Assembly: GCF_033118175.1 (NCBI RefSeq)
Contig: NC_083698.1
Span: 66,185,001 to 66,249,000, forward strand
Length of the DNA stretch: 64,000 nucleotides
Source: Dama dama
Lineage: Eukaryota; Chordata; Mammalia; Artiodactyla; Cervidae
Reading direction: 5' to 3'
This document shows, piece by piece, positions 11,580-22,114 of the stretch (the stretch's first letter is position 1; each line of letters begins with the position of its first letter). The translations under genes and the position numbers were made by a program. The notes below the pieces were generated by a model, which was not told the DNA's origin, searched no databases, and was given only the letters and a program-made list of their open reading frames with translations.

Positions 11580-12100
11580 GTTATTTATTTTGTGGCTCAT
11601 ACTGTTTCAGCCTTTGTCTCCTTCATAGTTCCTGTGGTCTTTTTTAACAGACTCATCTTTTTTTTTGGAGCATGTTCCTATTTTCTGGCCCTCAGGATGC
11701 TCTAGGCTCATCTGGTGTATTCCACACCTTGGCTGGGAATCAACCACTTCTCCAAAAGCCTTGAGTCCTTTCATTAGAGACTGGTGTGTAGAGATACAGA
11801 TTATTGGGTTGTAGATGTGTTCATCATCACTGGGGTAGTATACTTTTAGGCCCTTATATCTAACCCCCGCCTCTCTCTTTTTGTATATATATTAAAAACT
11901 GTGAATTTATACTGATACTTATGATTCCAAACTAATACTCCAGGGTTCATTTTATACTGGCTCCTCTTCTTATTTGTAATGTCAATCTCCAACAGTAAAA
12001 CCCAGGTCTCATTATCTACAATATATTTACTTGCTTGTTCAATTCCACCATATACATAAAGCAATTCCAGACCTGCTAACCCATACTCCTCTGAGAAAGC
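11580..12100. repeat. Probable old interspersed-repeat remnant, family unknown
   Basis: Text such as 'ggagcatgttcctattttct', 'ggctgggaatcaaccacttc' and a 'tatatattaaaaactgtg' segment reads like a widespread ancient LINE-type repeat. I cannot name the family or fix the ends. The minus 93-codon frame at 11846-12127 lies inside it and is not credible as a gene. Confidence 0.35.
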
Positions 12101-12106
12101 TAGCAT

Positions 12107-12580
12107 TGGGACTTTCTGGTAATCCACCAGTTAAGAATTTGCCTGCCAGTGCTGGGGACACTGGTTCGATCCCTGGTCTGGGAAGATTCCACATTCCTCG
12201 GAGCAAGTAAGCGCTTGTGCCACAACTACTGAAGCCTAGACATTTAGAGCCCGTATGCCACAACAAAAGAAAGTGAAAATTTCTCAGTCATGTTGGACTC
12301 TTTGCGACCCCATGGACAGTATTCTAACAGGCTCCTCTATCCATGGAATTCTCCAGGCAAGAATACTGGAGTGAATTGTCATTCCCTTCTCCAGGGGATC
12401 TTCCTGACCCAAGGATTGAACCTGGGTCTCCTGCATGGCAGGCAGATTCTTAACTGAGCCATGAGGGAAGCCCACAAGAGAAGCCACTGCAATGAGAAGC
12501 CCGAGAAACGCAACTAGAGAAAACCCACGTGCAGCAACAAAGATCCAGAACAGTCAAAAATAAATAAATAAATACTATTT
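12107..12580 (+). mobile_element. CHR-type SINE, long form, split by a later SINE
   Basis: Starts with the head 'gggactttctggtaatccac', continues through 'gcctgccagtgctggggac' and 'gccacaactactgaagcc', breaks at 12272, resumes at 12474 with 'acaagagaagccactgc', and ends in a (aaat)n-type tail at about 12556-12572. The split is caused by the nested Bov-tA. Confidence 0.85.
12272..12473 (-). mobile_element. Bov-tA SINE nested in CHR
   Basis: Reverse Bov-tA: BovA part at left ('gactctttgcgaccccatgg'), tRNA-like head at right ('gagggaagccc'). The flanks acaaaagaa (12263-12271) and acaagagaa (12474-12482) match at 8 of 9 positions and look like the target-site duplication. The insertion therefore postdates the CHR host. 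Confidence 0.9.
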
Positions 12581-12606
12581 TAAAAAAGAAGAGAAAAAAC
12601 CAGTGA

Positions 12607-12740
12607 GGGAATTCCCTGGTTGCCCAATGATTAAGACTACAGGCTTTCAAGCTTTCACTGCCAAGGGCTTGGGTTCAATCCCTGGTTGATGAATTAAGAT
12701 CATGCAAGTTGCCCAGCACAGGCAAAAAAAGAAAAGAAAC
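12607..12740 (+). mobile_element. CHR-type SINE, short copy
   Basis: Head 'gggaattccctggttgccc', B-box-like 'gggttcaatccctggttg', short A-rich tail at about 12725-12740. It sits about 30 bases after the tail of the longer CHR copy in the same orientation. Confidence 0.75.
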
Positions 12741-12859
12741 ACTGCACTTATACACAGTTCTTTTTGTCTTTAGCCTTAGTATCCAGTCTGGATGCAATAG
12801 AGTTAATTCATGTGTCACTCCAGTTTGAGTTCCCCTCACATCTTGGTTCCTTTGAATTA

Positions 12860-13200
12860 TTAATTTATTCACCTAGGGGGTATGGGAAGCATTACTACAA
12901 TCTAAGAGTCAAAGTTGTACATAAGATGTTCTCAGAGAAGGATGGCTCTCTCCTTCTCCCTCCCACCCTCTCAAATCGCCCTCTTCTCTCCGCCCATCCC
13001 ACCTGCCTCCTATAGGTAGCCAACATCCTTGGTTTCTGATTTATCCCCTATGTATTTCTTTTGCACAAGTGATCAGACATCTGAGTATTTTCCTATATTC
13101 CCTTCTTACACAAAGGTAGCATATTCTAGATAATTTTTGGGGCTTTGCTTTTTTTTTTCCACTGAATAGTATTAATATGACATGGAATCTTTACATGTTT
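12860..13200 (-). mobile_element. Old L1 3' remnant
   Basis: The run 'cctcctataggtagccaac', 'tacacaaaggtagcatattc', then 'gctttgcttttttttttcc' and 'actgaatagtatt' follows the reverse of an old mammalian L1 3' region. Diverged; the left boundary is uncertain. Confidence 0.5.
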
Positions 13201-13640
13201 CAAAATGAGGCATGAGTTTCAAAAAGTTGAGAGGTGCTAGGTGGACTGGACAGTCTTCAACCACTTTGAAATATACAGATTCTCATGGAAGACCAGAAAG
13301 AGCCAGTCTAGAAGACTAGTCTAGAAAGACTAAATGGTCTTGGCTTTCAAAGATCCTCCAAGGGAAATAAGGAGACGATGTGCATGCACAGGAAAAAATT
13401 GTCAGCCTTCAGAAAAGAATTGCATCTTCCTGATCTGTCAGGAGAAAAGTATCAGACAGCAACAAGTTTATCATGAAAACTCCAGCAGAAAGAGAGCAAA
13501 GCAATGAGGATCTAAGGCAGCTGAAAACTCCTGGATTTGGAGAAATCCTGAGGTTTGGCTGAAATGGATCCAGCTTCCGAGTCTTTGCAGGTCACGTGTT
13601 ACTTAACTTCCTTCAGTCCACTCCCTAAGTTGGGTCCCTT
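13201..13640. other. Single-copy DNA, nothing recognised
   Basis: A-rich single-copy sequence. It contains the short direct repeat 'ccagtctagaagactagtct' followed by 'agaaagactaaatgg' (about 13303-13337), a local slippage-like duplication. Confidence 0.35.
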
Positions 13641-13644
13641 ATGG

Positions 13645-13800
13645 CAGTGCTTCTCAGACCTCAGTGTGCACCCAAATTCTCTGACAATCTCTTAAAAATG
13701 CAGCTTCTGCCTCAGGAGGTATGAAGCGGGGGGCCAAGGTTCTGCATTCCTAACCAGCTCCCAGGTCATACTGGTGCAGCTAGTCCTGGGACCACACTCT
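13645..13800 (+). mobile_element. MER5A-type hAT DNA transposon remnant
   Basis: Runs from 'tgcttctcagacctcagtg' through 'tgcattcctaaccagctccc' and 'aggtcatactggtgcagct' to 'tgggaccacactcttc', the order of the non-autonomous MER5A element. A second copy of the family is at 22115-22504. Confidence 0.7.
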
Positions 13801-14094
13801 TCGTCGCAAGACTTTGTATCATCTTTGTGATTCAAGAACCAAGAACTTGTTCCTTCAACATAGAATCAATATGCTTGCCCACAATATAAAAAAGGAAAAA
13901 GAGAGAGAAAAGCTGACTTATACACTCCCAGCTTTGCATTCTCCTGTTTATGAAACTGTCTGGAATTGCTGATCAGATGAGAAGACAACATAAAAACATT
14001 AAAATATGTTTACTGGTGCCTGTGATTTATTGTAAAACAAAAGATTTATGTACTGAAAATCAGATCCTAAACCTGTATAGATATGCCTGTTGTG

Positions 14095-14312
14095 TTCTCT
14101 GGAGTCATGGTTGGCGCAGTGGTAAAGAATGTGTCTGCCAATGCTGAAGATGTGAGAGATGAGGTTTTGATCCCTGGGTAGGGAAGATTCCCTGGAGAAG
14201 AAAATGCCAACCCATTCCAGTATTCTCACCTGGGAAATCCCATGGATGGAGGAGCCTGGCGGGCTGCATCCATGGGGTCACCAAGAGTTGGACACGACTG
14301 AACACACACACA
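14095..14312 (+). mobile_element. Bov-tA SINE
   Basis: tRNA-like head ('ggttggcgcagtggtaaag') then BovA ('ggagaagaaaatgccaaccc'), ending in 'gacacgactgaacacacac'. TGTTGTG occurs at 14088-14094 and 14313-14319, a possible 7-bp duplication fixing the ends. Confidence 0.88.
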
Positions 14313-15559
14313 TGTTGTGCACGGCGGATTCCACACAGTATTTGCTGAGCTTCTCTGGTATGTGCAACATGGGATTGAAATTAAAAGAACCTTATCTTCT
14401 GGTGGATTTTGATTTTAGTTCCATTTAAGGAGGGTTAATTAGACCTTGGACTTGCTTCGTGATAGCAATCAGTGTGGAACACAGTACTTACTGCAAAACC
14501 CTCTCCATCTATCTCAGGTTTCCTGAATTGAATTTTTGTTCATGCATATAAAATAAACTCACACACACACTGTAGCTCCTTAATGCCCCTCAAAATGTTT
14601 TTGTAAAATATGTGTGCTACTAAGTCCAAGAAAGACAGGAAACATATTTTTCACACCACCTTCAGGCCCCTATAGTAAGAAAGTACACATAAAAGAACTT
14701 TCCGTGGTCAATGTCAATGTATAAGGGTCAGCACACAAACTGTACAACACACTTACTAAATAAATAGTGAATTAATTCAAATGTTCTTGGGAAAAGAAAA
14801 TATTTATATGTTACCAGTAAGCTCTTGCCCAAATCAGACATCTATGGGACCCAGAGCATACTGTCTTCTATGAAAGTAAGACTTGGCTGGATCTTGCTTT
14901 AGACACAGTCCCTGGATTCAAGGGAAGTGCCTTTGATTCATCCAAGAGCTTCATGCAAACTTGAAATTAGGACATTTTCTTTCCTTCATGGACTCCCTCT
15001 GATTACATTTGATTTTTTTAGCCCAATAATAAGTCTGATTCTGTGGTATGGGTGTGTCCACCTTGTGTCTCAGACCCCTCTCCACATTGTCCTCCCAGCC
15101 CAGGCCCTCCTGTCTCACTCAATTTATTGCAACAGTCTTCCCCGTGCCCTTGAAGCCAGAACTTCAAGTCCCTCTGTGCTGCTGTCCCAGCTGCCACCCC
15201 AAGTGCCTTCCACGGGCCACCAAACTGACAACAGACTTCTCCACGTGGCCTTTGTACAGCTGCCCACCTCATCCTTCTTGTGCGCCCATGGGAGCTTTGT
15301 CCTGTGTTATTATTCCCTCGGTGGCTGGCCCCTCTGAGCCCCTGCTCTTAATCTTCCTTCAGCCTAGGTTTTTACCCTACCCTACCTCCAGTCTTTGCCT
15401 ACTGTAGTCTCACGCATCTCAAAAAGTCATCCTTCATGCTCAAAGCATTCCCTAAGCCCACAAACAGAAATTATTTTCCTCCCCATTAAGCAATAGCACA
15501 CAACTTACAAGACACCCCATTTTGCCTCGTGTGTCAGCACGGCTTGTCTTAATCTCCAT
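14313..15559. other. Single-copy DNA, no supported gene
   Basis: A short CA run at about 14559-14570. A C/T-rich stretch at about 15050-15420 gives plus frames of 136 and 119 codons in different registers and an 84-codon minus frame; their overlap and low-complexity composition argue against a gene. It could be very old L2, but I cannot align it by eye. Confidence 0.35.
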
Positions 15560-15900
15560 GTGTGGTCATCCTACTGGGATCACACTGCCAGGTCCCTCTG
15601 TGGGCGAGTGGGGCCATGAACTTGTCGTGGACTGTGCACATGGAGTGGAAGTGATATGTGTCCCTCCTGAGATGAGCAGTAAATTGCTGGGTGAGTGCTC
15701 TGTCTCTCTCCTCCCTGTTCCTGGGAGACCTTTAGGGTTGGAGGTGGTGGCCGCTTTGTCAGGCTGGATCCTTGAGTGACCATGGTGAGCAGAGACTCCC
15801 CCCAAACTGACCTGCAGTGGACATGTAGCATAAAGTGAGAAAAAAAGGTTGGCTATTTTAAGTCATTGAGATTTTGAAGTTGTTGCAGGCAGCTAGGAAT
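15560..15900 (+). mobile_element. Probable LTR remnant, family uncertain
   Basis: The right part reads 'gtggacatgtagcataaag', then 'ttaagtcattgagattttg' and 'aagttgttgcaggcagct', close to the 3' end shared by several mammalian LTRs. The left part resembles the inner portion of the same kind of element. No open frame or internal retroviral sequence is attached, so at most a solo LTR. Confidence 0.4.
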
Positions 15901-16024
15901 TTTGCCTTTTGACTAGAAACATCTCTGACCATCTAACACAGTGAGAATCTGTGGAGTTAAGTTTAACCCAATTGCATCCAGTGTTAAATGACGAGGCAGG
16001 GACCCCAATGAGCAGGCAGGCAGT

Positions 16025-16260
16025 GTGGGCGTTGCAGAGTGGTCAGGGGCAGATCCCGTGGAGTCAGGCCACCACATCTCAGCTTCATGATTGGAGCAAG
16101 GGATCATTGCCCCCTATGCTTCAGTTTCCCCATCCGTGGGGGGCATAGTAACACGACCTCTGTTAGAGACTGAACCTCCAGGTTCTAGTGAGGATCAAGT
16201 GAGGTAATACATATAAGCCCTGTAAACAGCCAATAAATGTCAGCTGTTGTTAGCGATTGC
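16025..16260 (-). mobile_element. MIR SINE remnant
   Basis: Reverse MIR order: 'gcttcagtttccccatccg', a 'catagtaacacgacctctg' section, 'gtgaggatcaagtgaggtaa' and 'gtaaacagccaataaatg'. Confidence 0.7.
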
Positions 16261-16282
16261 TGTAGTTATCATAAATACAATT

Positions 16283-16440
16283 TTCCTTTAATATTTATTT
16301 GGCTGCATTGGGTCTTTGTTGTGGCACGCATGTCTTTAGTGGCAGCATGTGGGATCTAGTTCCGTGATGAGGGATCAAGCCTGGGCACTACCCCTGCATT
16401 GGGAGTGCAGAGTATTAGCTGCTGGAGCACCAGGGAAGTC
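16283..16440 (-). mobile_element. CHR-type SINE
   Basis: Reverse CHR: A-rich tail side at left ('tttaatatttatttggctgc'), 'gcatgtgggatctagttcc' and 'gggatcaagcctgggc' inside, and the head 'caccagggaagtc' at right. Confidence 0.8.
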
Positions 16441-16441
16441 G

Positions 16442-16464
16442 TTATTATTATTATTATTAATAAT
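16442..16464. repeat. (TTA)n microsatellite
   Basis: About seven TTA units directly after the CHR head at 16440, so it is not the SINE tail; likely slippage at the insertion site. Confidence 0.85.
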
Positions 16465-16920
16465 GCAGTCAGTTTCTCAGCAGTACAGTAGTATTTAGTG
16501 CAACTTGACTATGGGGCTGGACAAAGGAGAGATATCTGGAAATCAAGTAGTGTTAGCACTAGTGATCTGACAGCCAGGGACAGAAGACCCTGCACTGAGG
16601 CCTGACACCTTGGGCCTATTGAGGGGCCAGTGCAGAAGAGGCTGCCCAGCCCCTGCCGGCCCCGCCCCCCCCCCCCACCCTGTTCCCCGTCTGCTACCTT
16701 CGGGTAGCCCAGGCGCTGAGCTCTTCACACCTGAGGGCAGAGGAACCAGGAGGACGGCAGCAGCTTCCTGAGGACCCCCAGTGGCTTCTCGGCCATCAGG
16801 CCCTTTAGATACATCTGCTGTCAGAAGCCCTGACTTTAAACTCCAAGAGCAAGATGTATGTGCTGCTACCAAAGACAGAGCATAAGCTAATGTCACCAGC
16901 AGGGAAGAATAATAAGCAAA
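16465..16920. other. GC-rich single-copy patch with C12 run
   Basis: Holds twelve consecutive C at 16665-16676 in a GC-rich segment. The 117-codon minus frame at 16543-16896 is Gly/Ala/Pro/Ser-rich, as expected from translating GC-rich DNA, and matches no family I know. Confidence 0.4.
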
Positions 16921-17110
16921 TGTGTTAATTAAGGCTAATTAGTCTTCTATTTTTATCTCTAATCATTTCTTAGAACCAAAGAAGAAGTCATTATAGTCCA
17001 TTGTGTCTCTGGGGAAAGATTTTGCATTTGCATTTTTACATATGGGTTACATTTTCTGTGTCATGCAGTTTATCGGGATCCTAGACACAATACTTTTTAT
17101 AGTTACCTAT
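16921..17110. promoter_or_regulatory. Homeodomain-site cluster, conserved-element-like
   Basis: Two perfect 8-bp palindromes, TTAATTAA (16925-16932) and CTAATTAG (16935-16942), stand 2 bp apart. A reverse octamer ATTTGCAT follows at 17026-17033. Such spacing suits paired homeodomain/POU binding. No repeat covers the stretch. Binding is inferred from motif shape only. Confidence 0.35.
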
Positions 17111-17252
17111 AATGAGGCGTAAGTTCTACTTATGCTAGCATATATTTGATTGTCCTTCTTAATAAAAGAATTAACAGCTCAAATTCCTTCTTTTGCATGT
17201 GCTCTCTCTCTAGTATTGAGTGGCCATGATCCCTGTCCTCAAGAAGGCCATG

Positions 17253-17253
17253 T

Positions 17254-17284
<31 letters not shown>

Positions 17285-17296
17285 TACATATATATG
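17253..17296. repeat. (TACA)n/(CA)n microsatellite, left half
   Basis: Tetra- and dinucleotide repeat running into 'tatatatg'; it continues on the far side of the embedded SINE at 17509. Confidence 0.9.
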
Positions 17297-17508
17297 TTGT
17301 TCTGTTCTGTGCTTAATGTCCGAGTTTTTGCCCAAACCATGGACTGTAGCCCACGAGGCTCCTCTGTCCATGGGGATTCTGCAGGCAAGAATACTGGGGT
17401 GGGTTGCCATGCCCTCTTCCAGGGCATCTTCCCAACCCAGGGATCAAACCCAGGTCTCCCGCATTGCAGGCAGGCAGATTCTTTACTGTCTGAGCCACCA
17501 GGGAAGCC
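17297..17508 (-). mobile_element. Bov-tA SINE inside a CA/TA microsatellite
   Basis: Reverse Bov-tA: 'gcttaatgtccgag' at left, 'caggcaagaatactggggtg' inside, head 'accagggaagcc' at right. Both flanks are CA/TA repeat, so either the SINE landed in the repeat or repeats grew from its tail and target site. Plus frames of 187 and 153 codons here are translated SINE plus microsatellite. Confidence 0.9.
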
Positions 17509-17538
17509 ATACACACACACACACACATATATATACAC

Positions 17539-17608
<70 letters not shown>

Positions 17609-17609
17609 T
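17509..17609. repeat. (CA)n/(TA)n microsatellite, right half
   Basis: About 100 bases of CA with TATATA and TACA interruptions, ending in a pure TA run at 17591-17608. Likely length-polymorphic. Confidence 0.95.
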
Positions 17610-18119
17610 CTAGAAAGAGGTTCAGGCAAACAGCTGAATTGGTATCTCAGGAGAATTCTGAAGGACATGAAGAAGTTCTAGAGGATGTCACAGAGCTCTG
17701 TGCTCACCTCTGATGGGTATTATCTTTGACTTGGTTGAACACAAAGAAGAAATGCTTTTCAAGTTCACAGAGTTACCAGTGGAAGAAACAGCTGTGTTAT
17801 AGGTGACACAACTGGGATTCAAAATGTCCTCAATGGGACAGCAGAAACCACAATGAGGACTAATGATAAATATTAAGAATAAATGCAAAGTTCTGCAATT
17901 ATTTCACAGAACTGATTACACAGATGTAATCACAATGGCTGACGTGTGGGTTTCACTTGGCTGTGAGCTCAGAAAACACCACACAGATGTTTTTCTCAAG
18001 TCAGGACTGGGCCACAAGGACCCCATCCTTGAGTTCAAATGGGTGACTCAGTTGACGAGAGAAATTGAGGGGATTTAAGAACATGAGGTGTCTGTAAACA
18101 TCTGAAATGAAGAATAAAT
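17610..18119. other. Single-copy DNA, nothing recognised
   Basis: No repeat family or exon seen. The 71-codon frame at 17863-18078 is chance-length. Confidence 0.35.
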
Positions 18120-18325
18120 TTTTTAAAATTTAAAATTTTTATTTATTTTTAGTTGGAGACGTAGCTTTACAGTATTGTAAAGCAATACATCAACACAAAT
18201 CAGCCAGAGGGATTCATATGGCCCCTCCCTCTTAAATCTCCCTCCCTCCTGCCAGCCCATCCCACCCCTCTAGGCTGTCACAGAGCACGGGTCTGAACTC
18301 CTTGTGTCATACAGCAAATAAAAAA
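18120..18325 (-). mobile_element. Artiodactyl L1 3' end, truncated
   Basis: Begins with a T-rich run (reverse of the poly-A tail), then 'catcaacacaaatcagcc', 'cccctccctcttaaatctcc' and 'ctaggctgtcacagagcac', the usual 3' part of bovine-type L1 in reverse. No ORF remains. Confidence 0.75.
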
Positions 18326-18774
18326 ATATTTAAAGAGAAAAAGAAGTGACCAAAAAGTACTATAGATGTGTTCCAAAATATCAAGGATTATGAAGGTGAA
18401 AATGGAAAAAACATGTTCTGTCTGTTCTGGAGGGTGAATGTCAACTCAGCATGACAGGGCTCCTCACTAGCGCCATCCAGTGGTGGCAGAGGGGCATGAC
18501 CTAAATGAGCCTGTTGACGCTCCCATTATCAAGGTGGCCTTAGCATCCTCCAGGCAATCTGTGCCAGGGAAATAGGCTTCTACTTTGGCCTTTGTCCTAA
18601 ACGGCTCTGTCCAGGCCTACAACTGAATTGTGAAAAGGATGGACTTATTCTGTCATGGAATTTTCTGTCTCCTTATAAGGACACACAATTTTATAAAGGA
18701 AAGCAGTGGAAAAATAGAACTTACTTTACATACATTTGCCCTAATGTACATTTAAATGCATAAGTATGTAAGAT
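18326..18774. other. Single-copy DNA, nothing recognised
   Basis: No repeat family or coding feature seen. Confidence 0.35.
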
Positions 18775-18983
18775 ATGGTGGTGGTGGTGGTGGTTTAGTT
18801 GCTAACTCGTGTTCTACTCTTGCAACCCCATGAACTGTAGCTCGCTGATCTTGGGATTCTCCAGGCAAGAATACTGGAGAGGGTTACCGTTTCCTTCTCC
18901 AGGAGATCTTCTCAACCCATGGATTGAACCCGAGTCTCCTGCATTGCAGGGGATCCTTTACCAACTGAGCCACCAGGAAAGCC
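18775..18983 (-). mobile_element. Bov-tA SINE with (GGT)n tail
   Basis: The left end is a (GGT)n run (about 18778-18794), the reverse of an ACC-type SINE tail, then the BovA and tRNA parts up to 'accaggaaagcc'. tatgtaagat (18765-18774) and catataagat (18984-18993) match at 8 of 10, a likely decayed target-site duplication. Confidence 0.88.
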
Positions 18984-19753
18984 CATATAAGATGCATACT
19001 TTTTTTTTTAAAAAACATATATCTTTATTAAAGCCTTTAACTCTCTTGCCCAATTTGCACACCAGACCTTGCCTTGTGGTGTGCTACAGGCACACGAGAT
19101 GCTGCGGCTGGGTCATCAGCTGCCGTTCTAGAAAATTGGGATGCTGGGCAACCGTGTCTCACAGTCTTCTCCAAGCCCACTGGACAACAAATCAGTTGAA
19201 ATCTCAACGTGAAGGCAGTTTATGTGGCTCTTTTTTCCTGTATAATAGATGCTCTGCTGAGTGGTGTGTTTCGTGCTGTGACAATTCATTCCTGCACTTG
19301 TGACAGGACCGCCGGCTGATTTCACTATGCTCAATTAGGAGAAAATGCATATTTTATTCTGCCCCGTGGTGAGGTCACACTTTGCTCAGCGGCCTTGGCA
19401 AACCGGCCATTTAACCATTTAGGTGGGTGGAGGCTTCCTCTCCAGCCTGTCATTTGGCTGCCAGCAGCCTCTCTATTCTCGTTTTATTGCCAACACTTCC
19501 CAGGTTCCAGAGTATAAACAATTAAAGGCCACTCCATCATTCTCAGAGCCACTGTGCATCGGCCCAGCTCCTTCAGCTCGGCCGCCATCCTGGCTGCTAG
19601 CGATCAACTTGGTGCTGCGTATATGCCGCCAACAACACCTATCCTTCTCTCCTTTCCTGGACTGGGAGGGTTGAGAGCCCAGCGTGGAAGCATGTACATA
19701 GTCTTTCTGCCCAGGCTGTTATTTCTGCCCCCAGACGAAAATAGAATTCAGGG
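18984..19753. other. Single-copy DNA with CpG-retaining stretch
   Basis: After a T9/A6 patch near 19001-19015, about 19320-19680 keeps several CpG ('cagctcggccgccatcc', 'gccgccaacaac') and two CCGCCAT-like motifs. Possibly regulatory; no exon recognised. Confidence 0.3.
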
Positions 19754-19955
19754 TCTGCCTTCCCAGGTGGTGCTAGTGGTAAAAATCTGCCTGCCAATAC
19801 AGGAGATGTAGGTTCAATCCCTGGGTTGGGAAGATCCCCTGGAGTAGGAAATGGCAACCCACTCCAGCACTCTTGCCTGGAAAATCCCATGCCCAGAGGA
19901 GCCTGGTGGGCTACAGTCCATAGGGCTGCAAAGAGTTGGATATGACTGAGCACAG
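19754..19955 (+). mobile_element. Bov-tA SINE
   Basis: 'cttcccaggtggtgctagtg' head, 'gggttgggaagatcccctgg' BovA start, ending near 'ggatatgactgagcacag'. No clear target-site duplication found. Confidence 0.9.
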
Positions 19956-20364
19956 ATACATAAGAGAAAACTTTGCTGCAAATGGGCAGGCTGTGCCTGC
20001 CAGCCTGGCTAGACCAGCCCTTTCCTTGATGTCCTGGAATGTCCGCTGCTGATGACTCCTTGAACTGGCCATGTTCACTGGCATCTCCTCACAATGGCCC
20101 CCATCGCCCCTACAGAGAACAAAATTATCCCCCCACATGCTTTAATTTGGTTTTCCAGTTAGTGCAGTGATCCCCTTGAGATACGTGCTTTCCTTTCTTT
20201 CCATTCCATCTTCCTTCTTCCATCTGGCCTTTTAGACTCTTTAGATTGTCAGATGTACACACACAACCCTGGAATTAGGTCAGGTGAGCCCAGGATGGAA
20301 ACCACAGCTGGTGGACCCATCATGCTGGTGGGGGCACGTGGAATGCTCCAAGGCTTGGATGTAC
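19956..20364. other. Single-copy DNA, nothing recognised
   Basis: No repeat family or coding feature seen. Confidence 0.35.
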
Positions 20365-20490
20365 CTGAATCTGATCTTAGAACCTCCACTGACTGACTGA
20401 TTTGTTTAACCTCTAAGTCTTACTCTTCTCATCTTCAAATGGGAAGAGTAATATTCCCGGCCTCATAGGATTTCTGTAGGATGATACACA
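20365..20490 (-). mobile_element. MIR SINE remnant
   Basis: 'cttctcatcttcaaatggg', 'agagtaatattcccggcctc' and 'ataggatttctgtaggatg' are the reverse MIR order. It abuts the forward MIR-like copy at 20500. Confidence 0.6.
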
Positions 20491-20499
20491 AATGCCTAA

Positions 20500-20680
20500 A
20501 GAGCTGATGTTTATTGAGCTCTGTTCCTGTGCTCCAAAGAAGTACTGATGTGAGTGCATCATCTCATTTAATTCATGGACCAAACTTCTGAATATCCCAT
20601 TTTACAGAGGTAGACCATCACTCAGAGAGGTTAGTGAGCTGCCTGAGTACGGGCAACCGTGAAGGGCTGAGCACAATGGG
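20500..20680 (+). mobile_element. MIR SINE remnant
   Basis: 'catctcatttaattcatgg', 'ccattttacagaggtagacc' and 'gagaggttagtgagctgcc' follow forward MIR. With the reverse copy just upstream this makes a head-to-head MIR pair. Confidence 0.65.
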
Positions 20681-22114
20681 CTGGAAAATGGTTCACTGTG
20701 TTCTCGTCCAAATCTCAGAGGTCTGGGCTGGAGATGAAAGCTGGACCCCAGAGGATAGAATCCCCGAGGGTCAAAGCTGAATGTCCCACTGGTGGATAAG
20801 GTGTCCACAGGAGTGTCCTCAGAGCCAAGCACTTTCCTCTGCCCATTTTGAAACTAGGAAGAAACCCCAGATTTTTCATCATCCTTGTTTTTTTAAAAAA
20901 ATGTTTTATCCCAAATAGTTTCCTCTAACTCTGTGATTATCAGCCTAGGATCAGGCTCAAGCCGCTAGGCAGGGCCAGACCCAGATGTCCTGGGTTTCTG
21001 ATGACAGAGCTGAAGTCACTGAACCCTTTGTACGAACCTGCTTAAGGACCCAGACCAGACAGTGGGCTGGGGACCAGCCAGCCATAAATTCTGAGTAAAA
21101 TTATCCCATTTCTGATGCTTTTACAGAATCTGTGACTTGTGGTCATGAGGACCCTTCACTATATCACCACTGCTCAAGGCTGGAGGAGGCTCCAGCCCCA
21201 GCCTCCAGGGGTGGTTTTTTTAAAAAGGAGATCACAAGCACACATATCCTTTCCCCCACTGAATCCTTTGCGCATTGAGCCCCTTCCCATCAGGCTTCCT
21301 CCTATTCTGGTACAGCAGCAATAAAGGGGTCAAGCATCCCACTGAAAAGGTTGAGAAGAGAAACTAGCATCCCCCCCCTGCCCCCCTGCAGCCACTTCTC
21401 CAAAATGAGTGAGGTCACACCACCAAGGGCTTGCTGGATGACTGAGCAGGTGGGTTGAATTTTCCAGGTCATCTTTTTCACCTGGTTTCTCTCTGGAGAT
21501 ACAATGTGTCCCATCCTTGTTGCAAAATATACTTTCATTGCTCTACTGCCTTTCTTGTAAGACCTGTGTTTTTAGATGACAAAAATTATTTCCCATGTAA
21601 TAAACAGAGCACCTCTGCTTTGCTGTTACAGTGTATCTCAGATTTCCACACGGGGATGGGTAGGAGCTGACATGGAGGGGTGGGAGGTGGGAACGAGTCC
21701 TGCACCAAGGTCTGTGGAAGGCCTCTCAGTGCCACCCTCATAGCCTCACAGCCCAAGGCATCTTCCTCTGTAGAGGTCTCAGGCTCTTGGAGAAAAATGC
21801 TGCAAACAAAAATGCTGCAAACACAGCCAGCAGGAGATCCTGCCCAGAACTACCTTGAGTCACCTCACTTGTCCCTTTTGACCATTGTGTGATTTCTTTT
21901 CCTTTATAAGTTAGCATGGGAATGGCTCCAATAGAAATGAGAGGAAGGGAGAAAAATGAGGGTTGGTTCCTGCTTAGAAGGACCTTGAGCTTGATTTAAC
22001 ACTCTGCTGTTGCCATCTTGAAATTCTGAAAATGTTTCAAACACAGGGCCCCACAAATTACGTCTCTGGTCCTGGAGAGAATAAACATTTGTTGAGGACT
22101 TGATGCTTTCTAGG
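20681..22114. other. Single-copy DNA, no gene seen
   Basis: Includes a short exact direct repeat, 'aaaatgctgcaaaca' twice in tandem near 21795-21826, and a C-rich patch at 21371-21389. Nothing else recognised. Confidence 0.35.

Noticed and set aside
14927..15407. 136- and 119-codon overlapping plus frames
   Set aside because: C/T-rich sequence suppresses stops in several registers at once; the peptides are low in information and unlike any family I know.
17150..17713. 187-, 153- and 117-codon frames with runs of Thr-His or Val-Cys
   Set aside because: They are translations of the CA/TA microsatellite and the embedded Bov-tA SINE; the residue runs mirror the dinucleotide repeat on each strand.
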